Origin: PALSA-612 sp035652235
Lineage (GTDB): Bacteria > Actinomycetota > Thermoleophilia > Gaiellales > Gaiellaceae
Assembly (NCBI GenBank): GCA_035652235.1
Contig: DASREE010000008.1
Location: forward strand, 1-64,000
Direction of reading: 5' to 3'
DNA: 64,000 nucleotides
Under the pieces are notes generated by a model, which did not search any database, had not been told where the DNA came from, and saw only the letters and a program-made list of their open reading frames with translations. A program made the position numbers and the translations under genes. Shown here piece after piece: positions 49,809 through 58,162 of this stretch. How positions within the stretch are numbered: position 1 is the first letter of the stretch; each line of letters starts with the position of its first letter.

Positions 49809-51311
49809 TCAGTCCGCCGGCAGCGCGCGCACGGTACCGACCGTCTCGGCCGAGCGCGACTCGCGCGGAACGGCGCCGATCAGCCGCTCGAGCTCGGCGG
49901 CGTCCAGCGTCTCCTTCTCGAGCAGCGCCTGCGCAAGCCGGTCGAGCACCGCGCGGTGCTTCGTCAGCAGGCGGACCGCCTCGGCGTACGCGCCGTCCGT
50001 CAGCCGGCCCTGCTCGGCGTCGCGCAGCCGCTTCGTCTCCTCGGAGAGGGCGTAGTTGTCCGCCCGCATCGTCCTCGACGTGACCGTCTCCGACATGCCG
50101 AACTCGAACACCATGGAGCGAGCGAGGCTGGTGGCCCGCTCGAGGTCGTTCGCCGCGCCGTTCGTGACCCGCCCGAAGACGACCTGCTCCGCGGCACGGC
50201 CGGCCAGGTACACCTTCATCATGTCGACCAGCTCCTCGCGCGTGTGGAGGTAGCGGTCCTCCGACGGCAGGTTGAGCGTGTAGCCGAGCGCCTGGCCGCG
50301 CGACACGATCGTGACCTTGTGCACGGGCAGCGCCTCGCCCATGAGGTGGGACATGAGCGCATGCCCGGCCTCGTGGTAGGCGAGGATCCGCTTCTCCTTC
50401 TCGCTCACCACCCGCCGCTGCTGCAGCCCGGCGACGACGCGCTCCATGGCCGAGTCGAAGTCCTCCGCGCCGATCACGTCCCGGTGCTTGCGCCCGGCGA
50501 AGATCGCCGCCTCGTTGACGATGTTCGCGAGGTCGGCTCCGGTCAGACCCGACGTCTGCCGGGCGATCGTCGACAGGTCGATGTCGTCGGCGAGCGGCTT
50601 GCCGCGCGCGTGCACGCGCAGGATCTTCTCCCGCCCGGCGAGATCGGGCGGCGAGACGAGCATCTGCCGGTCGAAGCGACCCGGGCGCAGGAGCGCAGGG
50701 TCGAGGTCCTGGACGCGGTTGGACGCGCCCATGACGACGACCTGGGAGGCGGAGTCGAAACCGTCGAGCTCGACGAGGAGCTGGTTCAGCGTCTGGTCCT
50801 GCTCGCGGTTCACGCCGTGCCCGGTCCTCGTCGCCCCCACCGCGTCGAGCTCGTCGATGAACACGATCGCCGGCGCGTGCTTGCGCGCCTGGGCGAACAG
50901 GCTGCGGATGCGCGCAGCGCCGAGCCCCGCCCACATCTCGACGAAAGCGGAGGCGCTCTGCGAGTAGAAGCTCGCCCCCGACTCGTGGGCGACCGCCTTC
51001 GCGAGCAGCGTCTTGCCGGTGCCCGGCGGCCCGTACAGGAGGATGCCCTTCGGCACGCGAGCTCCGAGCTGCTCGAAGCGAGCCGGCTCGCGGAGGAAGT
51101 CGACCACCTCCTGCAGCTCCGCCTTCACCTCCTCGAGGCCGGCGACGTCGTCCCAGGTGACCGGGACGCTCGCGCTCGGCTTGACCTGCACCTGCTTGAT
51201 CCTCGGCATCGCCTGCACCGTGCGCCAGATGAGGTAGGCGATGATGCCGAGGAAGATCAGCGGCAGCCACGTCGGCAAGCTGTCGACGATGTCGTGCAGG
51301 ACGCTGGTCAC
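49809..51311 (-). CDS. ftsH: Minimal FtsH-family membrane AAA+ metalloprotease
   Basis: A 500-residue FtsH-type protease. One N-terminal helix (WLPLIFLGIIAYLIWRTVQ, about residues 14-33) leads directly into the AAA+ domain; the second helix and the extracytoplasmic domain of normal FtsH are absent. Walker A GPPGTGKT is at 94-101, Walker B VFIDELDA near 150-157, and arginine finger region LRPGRFDR near 208-215. The zinc site HEAGH is at 313-317. The pore loop reads FVEMWAGLGA, with Trp in place of the usual Phe. GTG 51311. It probably degrades membrane or cytoplasmic proteins with ATP. Confidence 0.9.
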   Translation of the reverse strand: MTSVLHDIVDSLPTWLPLIFLGIIAYLIWRTVQAMPRIKQVQVKPSASVPVTWDDVAGLEEVKAELQEVVDFLREPARFEQLGARVPKGILLYGPPGTGKTLLAKAVAHESGASFYSQSASAFVEMWAGLGAARIRSLFAQARKHAPAIVFIDELDAVGATRTGHGVNREQDQTLNQLLVELDGFDSASQVVVMGASNRVQDLDPALLRPGRFDRQMLVSPPDLAGREKILRVHARGKPLADDIDLSTIARQTSGLTGADLANIVNEAAIFAGRKHRDVIGAEDFDSAMERVVAGLQQRRVVSEKEKRILAYHEAGHALMSHLMGEALPVHKVTIVSRGQALGYTLNLPSEDRYLHTREELVDMMKVYLAGRAAEQVVFGRVTNGAANDLERATSLARSMVFEFGMSETVTSRTMRADNYALSEETKRLRDAEQGRLTDGAYAEAVRLLTKHRAVLDRLAQALLEKETLDAAELERLIGAVPRESRSAETVGTVRALPAD

Positions 51312-51411
51312 AGGCCTTGCTGACCCATCGGCAGACGCGGAGGAAACCCTTAGCGCCCGCTCCGCGCCGCCGCGGGAGCCGGGCCCGGGGCGCACAGCCT
51401 AGACTGACCGC

Positions 51412-52374
51412 GTGGCGCGCGAGCTCCCCGTCCCGCCGCATTTCGACCCCGACCGCATCGCCGACATCCGCCGGATCGACTACGAGCGCCTCGCCCAGGA
51501 CGCGGCGCGCTGGGCGCGGCGGCACGGCCTCGCGCCCGCGGCCGACGACCGCGTCCGCATCTGCCTGCTCGCCGTCGACTGCCAGAACACGTTCTGCACG
51601 CCCGGTTTCGAGCTCTTCGTCCCCGGCGCGCCCGACGACTGCCGCCGGCTGTGCGAGTTCGTCTACCGCAACCTCGGCTCGTTGACGGAGATCGTCGTCA
51701 CGCTCGACACGCACCAGGCCCTGCAGATCTTCCACGCCGCCTTCCTCGTCGACCCCGCCGGCCGGCACCCGCCGCCGTACACGGTCGTGACCGTGGAGGA
51801 CGTGCTCGCGGGGCGCTGGCGCGCCGCCTCGACCGGCGAGCAGGAGCCGCTCGTGCGCTACGTGCAGGCGCTCCGTGCAGGAGGCAAGTACGAGCTGACC
51901 GTGTGGCCGTACCACGCCATGCTCGGCGGCATCGGCCACGCCCTGGTGAGCGCCGTGGAGGAGGCGTTCTTCTTCCACGCCGTCGCCCGCACGGCTCGCA
52001 CGCGATTCGAGCCGAAGGGCTCGGATCCCCTCACGGAGCACTACTCGGCCCTGCGCCCTGAGGTGGGCGACCGCTCGACGCGGCCCGCGCTCGCCGACCA
52101 CCTCGCCGGGTTCGACGCAGTCGTCGTCGCCGGGCAGGCGAAGAGCCACTGCGTCGCCTGGACGGTCGCCGACCTGCTCGAGCTGGAGCCGGCGCTCGCC
52201 CCCCGCCTCTACCTCCTCGAGGACTGCACGTCGCCGGTCGTCGTCGCCGGCTCGGTCGACTACCGCGACGAGGCAGACGCCGCGTTCCGCCGCTTCGCCG
52301 ACTGCGGCGCCCACGTCGTCCGCTCGAGCCAGCCCCTCGACCGCTGGCCGGGCCCGCTCGCCGCAGCTACGTGA
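51412..52374 (+). CDS. Isochorismatase-like cysteine hydrolase (nicotinamidase-type)
   Basis: A 320-residue cysteine hydrolase, larger than the usual 200. The catalytic Asp is in LLAVDCQNTFC near residue 54, a candidate Lys in FEPKGSDPLTEHYSAL, and the nucleophile in GQAKSHCVAWTVADLL. The long middle region YVQALRAGGKYELTVWPYHAMLGGIGHALV is the metal/substrate side of the nicotinamidase fold. Nicotinamidase converts nicotinamide to nicotinate. GTG 51412 follows TAGACT by 6 nt. Its 3' end overlaps the 3' end of the convergent nicotinate phosphoribosyltransferase gene, which supports the nicotinamidase reading. Confidence 0.83.
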   Translation: MARELPVPPHFDPDRIADIRRIDYERLAQDAARWARRHGLAPAADDRVRICLLAVDCQNTFCTPGFELFVPGAPDDCRRLCEFVYRNLGSLTEIVVTLDTHQALQIFHAAFLVDPAGRHPPPYTVVTVEDVLAGRWRAASTGEQEPLVRYVQALRAGGKYELTVWPYHAMLGGIGHALVSAVEEAFFFHAVARTARTRFEPKGSDPLTEHYSALRPEVGDRSTRPALADHLAGFDAVVVAGQAKSHCVAWTVADLLELEPALAPRLYLLEDCTSPVVVAGSVDYRDEADAAFRRFADCGAHVVRSSQPLDRWPGPLAAAT

Positions 52375-53443
52375 CGAGCTCCAGGCGCGGATTCGGACGG
52401 AAGCGGCGGCCCACCTTCGCGCACGGCCTGCCGTCCACGAGCACGACGTCCGCCGTGAAGTCGTTCTCGCCCCGGATGAGCGCCGAGCCGACACCGTAGG
52501 CGTCGACGGGCACGCCCTGCTCTTCGAAAGCGCGAATCCGCGCCTCGTCGAAGCCGCCCGAGACGACGATCCGCACGAAGCCGAAGCCCTCGCGGTCGAG
52601 CGCCTCGCGCACCCGCAAGACGAGACGCTCGTTCACGCCGCGCGGGTCGAAATCCCCCATCTCGTCCAGGATGGAGCGGTCGACGAGCGTCCTCGACGTG
52701 TCCAGCCGCACGCCCCACAGACGCTCGCCGAGCGCGCGAGCGACGGCGAGCGATGTTCGCACCGAGTCGTTGTCGAAGTCGACGAGAACGACGACGTTCA
52801 CGTCCGCCGGCGCCCACTCGGCGAACCGGCGCGCCGCGAGCACGGTGTCGCCGCCGTAGGCCGCGATCAGGCCGTGCGGCACGGTGCCGATGCCGCGGCC
52901 GCCCCACCACGACGACTGCGCGTCGGTCGAGACGCCGATCGCTCCGGCGACATGCGCCGCGTAGCCGTCGCCGGTCTGGACATGGTGATGGTCGTGCCGC
53001 GCGGGGAAGAACAGGATCGGCTTGCCGTTGGCGGCCTCGACCACGCGACGCACGTTCGTGGAGATGAGCGTCCGGCGTGCGAGCACGCCCAGGTAGACGG
53101 TCTCGAGGTGGGCGAACAGCGTGTAGTCGCCCTCGATCGTCATCACCGTCTCCCACGGTGCGATCGAGTCGCCGTCGTACAGCGCGTGCACCTCGAGCTC
53201 GCGCCAGCCGTGGGAGCAGAGCTTGAGGATCGCGATCGCCTCGTCCATGCCGCCGAGCACCGACTCGTGCTTCTGGAACACCTGCATGAGCACGCGCGGG
53301 CGGCGCCCGTCCGCGATCAGCGTCTCGCGCGCGTAGTTGAAGTACGCGTCCGAGTAGTAGCCAGCGCGCATCTTCTCGACCGGAAGGTCGAAGATCTCGG
53401 GCGGAAGGCGTCGGGCGCTACGCGGCGGCGGATCGAGCGACAT
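52367..53443 (-). CDS. pncB: Nicotinate phosphoribosyltransferase
   Basis: A 358-residue enzyme of NAD salvage that makes nicotinate mononucleotide from nicotinate and PRPP. DLPVEKMRAGYYSDAYFNYAR at the start, FFPARHDHHHVQTGDGYAAHVAGA in the middle with the phospho-His region, and GVRLDTSRTLVDRSILDEM and VVSGGFDEARIRAFEEQG for the PRPP side are clear. It is the shorter actinobacterial type. ATG 53443 lies within the end of the DUF1385 gene (26-nt overlap). It faces the nicotinamidase gene and overlaps its end by 8 nt. Confidence 0.9.
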   Translation of the reverse strand: MSLDPPPRSARRLPPEIFDLPVEKMRAGYYSDAYFNYARETLIADGRRPRVLMQVFQKHESVLGGMDEAIAILKLCSHGWRELEVHALYDGDSIAPWETVMTIEGDYTLFAHLETVYLGVLARRTLISTNVRRVVEAANGKPILFFPARHDHHHVQTGDGYAAHVAGAIGVSTDAQSSWWGGRGIGTVPHGLIAAYGGDTVLAARRFAEWAPADVNVVVLVDFDNDSVRTSLAVARALGERLWGVRLDTSRTLVDRSILDEMGDFDPRGVNERLVLRVREALDREGFGFVRIVVSGGFDEARIRAFEEQGVPVDAYGVGSALIRGENDFTADVVLVDGRPCAKVGRRFRPNPRLELVT

Positions 53444-54212
53444 GCTCGAGCTCCAGGCAGGCGGCCAGCGCAGCCTCGGCGACCTCGACCTGCTCCGGCG
53501 TCGGCTCCACGGTCGCGAGGCGCCGCTGCAGCTCGTGGCCGGGACGGGCGAGCAGCCTCGCCGCCGGGTGGCCGGGGTTGCGCACCATCCAGGCGAACAG
53601 CTCGGTCGCCGCCGAGAACGCGGCCAGCGAGGCGGCGAGGGCGACCGGCCGGCGCGCGCGCTCGGGCGCGCGCGCGGCCAGGGCCGCTCCGGCGGAGGAC
53701 GCGACGACGAGCGGCACGACGAGGTGCGAGCCGCAGCGCTCGTGCTCGCGCTCCGCCGGTGCGCCCCGCTCATACGTGCCGATCGACACGTGCTCTGCGC
53801 CGTGGTAGCCGGCGAGGTCGCTTCCGCGCAGGGCGACGAGCGCGGGCGCGAGCGAGACGAGGCCGCCGACGAGCTCCTGTGCGGCCGGCGACAGCCGCCC
53901 CGACCCGCGCAGCGCCCGTACGGCGATGCCCGTCGCCGCCACCGCCGCGAGCGCCCCCTTCCCCTCGAAGGCGAACCTCGCCTCGGGCAGCGCACGCCGC
54001 ACGCGGGGCAGGACGAGCAGAGCCTCCGCGAGGCGTGCCGGCCCGCGCACGAGCGGGCGGTCCGAGCCGACCGGCAGCCGCGGCTTGGCCCCGGAGGCGA
54101 CCTTCAGCTCGCCCGAGCCGGTGCGGACGGCGCAGCCCCACGACGTCGGCCCGTGCACGAGCACGCCGTTCGCCAGCGCCATCCCACCGAGGCGGATCGT
54201 CCCATCCGTCAT
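53418..54212 (-). CDS. DUF1385 family membrane protein
   Basis: A 264-residue DUF1385 protein. It begins IRLGGMALANGVLVHGPTSWGCAVRT and has the family's central YHGAEHVSIGTYERG followed by CGSHLVVPLVVASSAGAALAA and VALAASLAAFSAATELFAWMVRN, with several membrane segments. DUF1385 has no proven function. ATG 54212 follows TAGGCT by 9 nt. It overlaps pncB on the same strand by 26 nt, so they are likely co-transcribed. Confidence 0.88.
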   Translation of the reverse strand: MTDGTIRLGGMALANGVLVHGPTSWGCAVRTGSGELKVASGAKPRLPVGSDRPLVRGPARLAEALLVLPRVRRALPEARFAFEGKGALAAVAATGIAVRALRGSGRLSPAAQELVGGLVSLAPALVALRGSDLAGYHGAEHVSIGTYERGAPAEREHERCGSHLVVPLVVASSAGAALAARAPERARRPVALAASLAAFSAATELFAWMVRNPGHPAARLLARPGHELQRRLATVEPTPEQVEVAEAALAACLELEHVARSAAA

Positions 54213-54538
54213 TCCGGTCAGAGCCTACCGCGCAGCTGGAGCCCGCCCGCCGGCGGCCGGGCTCGGCGAGGTGCCCCGGCACGAGCTGACGCGGCGGCCT
54301 TGATGCGCGCGGGGGCGAGCCGACGAGGCCGGGGCGCTCGGCCCGTCGCCTCGGATCGGCACGCATTCGGCACAGTCGCGTTCCCCACGCGTGCGCGCAT
54401 CGACGCTAGGCTCGAAGCGGGGAGGAGGTCGGGGTACCTTCACAGCGGTCGGAGCAGCCACGGCCCACCCGGCCCTGTCGCAGCCCGGCGATTTCACCCA
54501 CCCGACTCCCGCGGATTGCCCCCGGCGGGCCTACGAAC
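54213..54538. other. Intergenic region with orphan promoter-like and ribosome-site-like sequence
   Basis: About 325 bp with no credible gene. TAGGCT (54407-54412) is followed by GGGGAGGAGGT (54419-54429), an excellent ribosome site, but no ATG, GTG or TTG comes in a useful place after it. At the right end AGCCGG-CCC-CCGGCT (near 54541) crosses the M20 gene's stop codon and could act as a weak terminator. Confidence 0.5.
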
Positions 54539-55858
54539 CTAGCCGGCCCCCGGCTCGGAACCGATCGCGATCGCCACGTGGCGCAGGAACTCGAGCCCGA
54601 GCGCGACGTCGTCCACCGCCACCCGCTCGTCGGCCGAGTGCACGAGGCGCGAGGCGAGGTCGGGATCCATCGTCTTCACCGGGAAGAAGCCGTAGGCGAC
54701 CGTACCGAACGCGGCGCGCAGCCAGTGGCTGTCCGTGAAGCCTGCCACGCACATCGGCACCGCCTGCGCGCCGGCCTCGACACCCGCGACGAAGCTCTCC
54801 ACCGCAGCCCACAGCGGCGTGTCCACGGCCGAGCGCGTCCCGCCCTGGCCCTCGCGCCAGACGAGCTCGTACTCCCCCTCGCCGAGCTGCGCGCGCAGCA
54901 GCTGCTCGGCCTCCGCCTGCGTCTGCCCGGGGAGCAGGCGGCAGTCGACCGTCACCTCGCACACAGCCGGGATCACGTTCCGCTTGGACGAGGCCGAGAT
55001 CATCGTCGGCGAGACCGTCATCGCGAGCAGCGGCTCGATCATCGCGGCGGCGGCCGGGTCGACGCGCGCTGCCGCGGCCAGCGCCTCCCGGGCGGGCGGC
55101 ACCGACCCGACCACCGCGCGCAGGAATGCCTCCGTCTCGGGTCCAAGCGTCGGCTCCGGGTCGAGCCGGGCCAGGCGGTCGATCAGGCGCGCCGCCTTGA
55201 CGAGCGCGTTGTCGGCGATGGAGGGAAGCGAGGCATGACCGCTGCGGCCGTGCACCCGGAGCACGAACGGCGACGTCATCTTCTCGGCCGCGGCGCACAG
55301 ATACAGGGCCCGGCCACCGACCTCGATGCGGTCGCCCGCTCCCTCGTTGACCGCATACTCGGCGCGGACCGCCTGCGGATGCTCGCGGCACAGCCAGGAG
55401 AGACCGAAGTCGGGATCCTCGCCGACCTCCTCGTCGGCGGTCGCAGCGAAGATCAGGTCGCCCGCCGGCTCGAAGCCCTCGCGCGCAAGCGACGCGATCG
55501 CGACCGCGCTCGCCGCCACCTGCCCCTTCATGTCGAGCGCCCCCCGTCCCCAGACGTAGCCGTCGCGGAGCTCGCCCGACCACGGGTCGACCGTCCACTC
55601 GGCCGGATCCGCGAGCACGGTGTCCGTGTGCGACAGAAGGAGCAGGCGCGGGCCGCTCGCCCGCCCCGGCAGCCGCGCCACGAGGTTCGCCCGCTCGGGC
55701 ACGCGCGCGTACAGCTCGCAGCGCACGCCGTTTCCCTCCAGGTACTCGCGCAGGAGCTCGGCCGCCGCCGTCTCGTTCCCCGGCGGGTTGACCGTGTCGA
55801 TCCGGATCAGGGCCCGCAGGAGGTTCGTCACCTCCTCGCGCAGCGACGCGGAGATCAC
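54539..55858 (-). CDS. M20/M28-family metallopeptidase or amidohydrolase
   Basis: A 439-residue M20-family di-zinc hydrolase (ArgE, DapE, carboxypeptidase Ss1 relatives). The first zinc site is LLSHTDTV near residue 77 with the Asp in GRGALDMKGQ near 110; the second is TADEEVGEDPDFG near 149-161, with the catalytic Glu. The dimerisation domain follows, then the ending MCVAGFTDSHWLRAAFGT with the C-terminal His. The substrate (N-acyl amino acid or peptide) is not evident. GTG 55858 (VISASLREEVTNLLRAL). It follows the tryptophan dioxygenase by 25 nt and is probably in its operon. Confidence 0.88.
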   Translation of the reverse strand: MISASLREEVTNLLRALIRIDTVNPPGNETAAAELLREYLEGNGVRCELYARVPERANLVARLPGRASGPRLLLLSHTDTVLADPAEWTVDPWSGELRDGYVWGRGALDMKGQVAASAVAIASLAREGFEPAGDLIFAATADEEVGEDPDFGLSWLCREHPQAVRAEYAVNEGAGDRIEVGGRALYLCAAAEKMTSPFVLRVHGRSGHASLPSIADNALVKAARLIDRLARLDPEPTLGPETEAFLRAVVGSVPPAREALAAAARVDPAAAAMIEPLLAMTVSPTMISASSKRNVIPAVCEVTVDCRLLPGQTQAEAEQLLRAQLGEGEYELVWREGQGGTRSAVDTPLWAAVESFVAGVEAGAQAVPMCVAGFTDSHWLRAAFGTVAYGFFPVKTMDPDLASRLVHSADERVAVDDVALGLEFLRHVAIAIGSEPGAG

Positions 55859-55883
55859 TCGCAGGAGCGCCGGGCGGGCGCGG

Positions 55884-56648
55884 TCACGAGCTCGTCTCCC
55901 CCTCGGCGAGCGCGATGCCGGTGAGCTCGTTGCGCACATCCCACAACTCGGGGAAGAACTTGCGCTGGACGAGACCGGCAAGCAGCTCGACCGGCGTCCC
56001 CTGCGTCCCGACGACGGCGCCGCCGATGATCCGCTCGACCACCTTCAGGTGCCGGATCCGCCAGGTGGCGGCGCGCTCGTCGAGCTCCGTCAGCGCCTCG
56101 GCGAGCTGGTACAGATCCTCGAGCTCCCGCGCGCGGCGGTAGACGTCGACGAGCGACAGGCCGGCCGCGCGGCGGAGCGCCTGGAACGCCTCTCCGACCT
56201 CGGGAATCGCCTGCCGCAGCCGGTTCCAGCCCGGCGAGTCGAAGCCGCTGCCGTGCCCGAGCGCTGGCCTGACGCCCGACGTGTACTCCCACGGCGACAT
56301 CAGCTCGAGCATGTCGAGCTGCTCGGTGACGAGCCGCAGGCAGAGGACGGCGCGCCCGATCAGCCGCAGGCCAGGCCGGATCTCCCCGCGCCGCAGCTGC
56401 CCGGCGGCCGTCTCCAGCTCCTCGGAGGCGAGCTTCAGCCACAGCTCCGACGACTGGTGCGTGACCTGGAAGAGGAGCTCGTCGTGGTGGGCACGCTCCG
56501 AGGGCTCCTTCTGCAGCGCGAGCAGCTCGTCCGTTCGCAGGTAGCGCTCGTAGTCGCTCGGCGCGTCGCCGGGAAGGATCGGGCCGAGCTCGTCCTCGAG
56601 CCCCGTCTGCTCGCGCCTGGACACAGGCGGAGCATACTTCGCGTTCAT
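55884..56648 (-). CDS. Tryptophan 2,3-dioxygenase family protein
   Basis: A 254-residue heme enzyme of the tryptophan 2,3-dioxygenase family, which opens the indole ring to N-formylkynurenine. YERYLRTDELLALQ and DELLFQVTHQSSELWLKLASEEL contain the family's Phe and His pocket residues, four apart (FQVTH). Where the family usually has SGFQS, this protein reads SGFDSPGWNRL, and SSGF-type context is lost, so activity or substrate may differ. Heme-ligand region RIRHLKVVERIIGGAVVGTQGTPVELL is kept. ATG 56648. It is followed by the M20 peptidase. No kynureninase or formamidase is nearby. Confidence 0.82.
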   Translation of the reverse strand: MNAKYAPPVSRREQTGLEDELGPILPGDAPSDYERYLRTDELLALQKEPSERAHHDELLFQVTHQSSELWLKLASEELETAAGQLRRGEIRPGLRLIGRAVLCLRLVTEQLDMLELMSPWEYTSGVRPALGHGSGFDSPGWNRLRQAIPEVGEAFQALRRAAGLSLVDVYRRARELEDLYQLAEALTELDERAATWRIRHLKVVERIIGGAVVGTQGTPVELLAGLVQRKFFPELWDVRNELTGIALAEGETSS

Positions 56649-56655
56649 CGAGCCT

Positions 56656-56928
56656 ATGCGCGGCTCCGACCCGGACGCTGCCGTCTACTCCCTCGCGGCC
56701 ATGCTCAAGGCGGGCGAAGGCGAAGACCCGCGCTTCCTGGCACGCCGAATGGTCGTCCTCGCCTCCCGCCGCCGGTTTCCCGCGCAGCGCACGCTCCGCG
56801 AGCGCGAGCACGCCCAGCCGCAGCGAGGGCGGCGTCTCCCGGCACGACCACCCGCCGGCTTCGACGGCGGCGGCGACCACCTGCCGGAGCTGCTGCGTGG
56901 CCGCAGCTACGAGCGGCCGCCGGGCTGA
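56656..56928 (+). pseudogene. Remnant of rarA (replication-associated recombination ATPase)
   Basis: The reading MRGSDPDAAVYSLAAMLKAGEGEDPRFLARRMVVLAS closely resembles the helical region after the ATPase of RarA/MgsA (family pattern MRGSDPDAALYWLARMLEAGEDPLFIARRLV). Only about 37 residues survive; the rest of the frame is unrelated, basic and low in sense. The parent ATPase domain is missing. It starts 8 nt from the divergent dioxygenase start, so it is probably a transferred or deleted scrap, with no predicted function. Confidence 0.55.
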
Positions 56929-56972
56929 GGCGCCTCCTTCGGCCGGCCCGCCGGCTGCGATCGTCCGGCGAG

Positions 56973-57884
56973 CTAGAGGATGCGCGCCCCGAGCGCGCTC
57001 GCGACCAGCTCGACCGCGAGCCTGCCCGTCTCGTTCTGCCGGTCGAGGATCGGGTTCACCTCGACCACCTCCAGGGAGCACGCGGCGCCGGACTCGGCGA
57101 CGAGCTCGAGCGCGAAGTGCGCCTCCCGGTAGGAGAGCCCGCCGCGGACCGGCGTCCCCACGCCGGGGGCGACCTCGGGGTCGACCACGTCCATGTCCAG
57201 GCTGACGTGCACGAAGCCGGGGCCGGAGCAGTGCTCGAGCGACTCCCGCATCACCCGCTCGACGCCGAGCCGGTCGACGTCGCTCATCGTGTACACGCGC
57301 ACGCCGAGCTCGCGCAGGAGCACGCGCTCGCCCGCGTCGAGCGAGCGGACACCGACGAGCGCGACCCGCGAGGGCTCGACCGCGGGCAGCGTCCAGGCGT
57401 CGCTCTCGAACTCGGCGCCGGCGAGCCCGAGCACGGCCGCCAGCACCATGCCGTGGACGTTTCCCGACGGGCTCGTCTCGGGTCGGTTGAGATCGCCGTG
57501 CGCATCCAGCCACAGCACGCCGCCGGGCCCGCCTGTGCGAGCCAGCCCGCCGAGCGTCCCGAGCGCGACGGAATGGTCGCCGCCGAGGACGAGCGGCAGG
57601 TAGCCCGACGAGCGCGCCCGTGCGACGAGGTCGGCGATCTCGCCGCACGTCCGCTTGATCTCGTCGAGGAAGCGCACCCGCTCGCTGCCGACCGCGACCG
57701 ACTCGGCCACCGCCGCCTCCACGTTCCCCCAGTCCTCGCAGCGCCGGCCGAGCTCGGCGATCCGGGCCGCGAGCCCCGCGTAGCGGATCGCCGAGGGCCC
57801 CATGTCGGTGCCGCGCCGCCCCTGCCCCAGGTCGAGAGCCGCTCCGATGATGGCCACGGGCGGCATGTCGGTCGGCTCGCCCAC
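56973..57884 (-). CDS. Arginase / ureohydrolase
   Basis: A 303-residue manganese ureohydrolase. The metal motifs are GGDHS near residue 112, DAHGD near 137 and SLDMDVVDPEVAPGVGTPV near 240; that is the full six-ligand set. GTDMGPSAIRYAGL at the start and the length fit arginase (arginine to ornithine and urea), with agmatinase less likely. Start GTG 57884 (VGEPTDMPPVAIIG) is chosen because TAGACT ends 8 nt upstream; ATG 57866 is an alternative. It is isolated beside tRNA-Phe, with no ornithine gene nearby. Confidence 0.87.
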   Translation of the reverse strand: MGEPTDMPPVAIIGAALDLGQGRRGTDMGPSAIRYAGLAARIAELGRRCEDWGNVEAAVAESVAVGSERVRFLDEIKRTCGEIADLVARARSSGYLPLVLGGDHSVALGTLGGLARTGGPGGVLWLDAHGDLNRPETSPSGNVHGMVLAAVLGLAGAEFESDAWTLPAVEPSRVALVGVRSLDAGERVLLRELGVRVYTMSDVDRLGVERVMRESLEHCSGPGFVHVSLDMDVVDPEVAPGVGTPVRGGLSYREAHFALELVAESGAACSLEVVEVNPILDRQNETGRLAVELVASALGARIL

Positions 57885-57898
57885 GGCGAGCAAGTCTA

Positions 57899-57971
57899 TG
57901 GCGAGGGCCGGAATCGAACCGGCGACACCACGGTTTTCAGCCGTGTGCTCTACCGACTGAGCTACCTCGCC
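57899..57971 (-). tRNA. tRNA-Phe with anticodon GAA
   Basis: A cloverleaf folds on the minus strand: acceptor GGCGAGG/CCTCGCC, D-stem GCTC/GAGC, anticodon stem CACGG/CCGTG around loop CTGAAAA (anticodon GAA), variable GTGTC, T-stem GCCGG/CCGGC with TTCGATT, discriminator A. The 3' CCA is not encoded. Confidence 0.95.
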
Positions 57972-58043
57972 CCGGCGGGGAAGTGTACCCGGCTTTCCTT
58001 TCGCCCCCGCCGCTCGCGCCGCCCGGGACGCGCACACGCCTAA

Positions 58044-58085
58044 GAGGACGTTCCGGGCCGGTGCGACCGCGCCGGGAACGTCCTC
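58044..58085 (-). terminator. Hairpin downstream of the ccm-hem operon
   Basis: GAGGACGTTCC and GGAACGTCCTC form an 11-bp stem around a 20-nt GC-rich loop that can pair internally. It lies about 105 nt past the last gene of the ccm-hem operon (minus strand) and before tRNA-Phe, a fitting place for an operon terminator. The core GGACGTTC recurs in the adjacent tandem repeat. Confidence 0.6.
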
Positions 58086-58162
58086 GAGGCCATGGAGCGT
58101 ACGCCCCCGCGTCCGCTCGCGCAACGGCACCTGCTCGCCATCCCCGAAGACCCGCTCGTTGC

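Noticed and set aside
56757..56930. A second protein on the minus strand opposite the rarA scrap
   Set aside because: It reads LRLGVLALAERALRG and similar helical stretches but has no start, no family and no conserved end.
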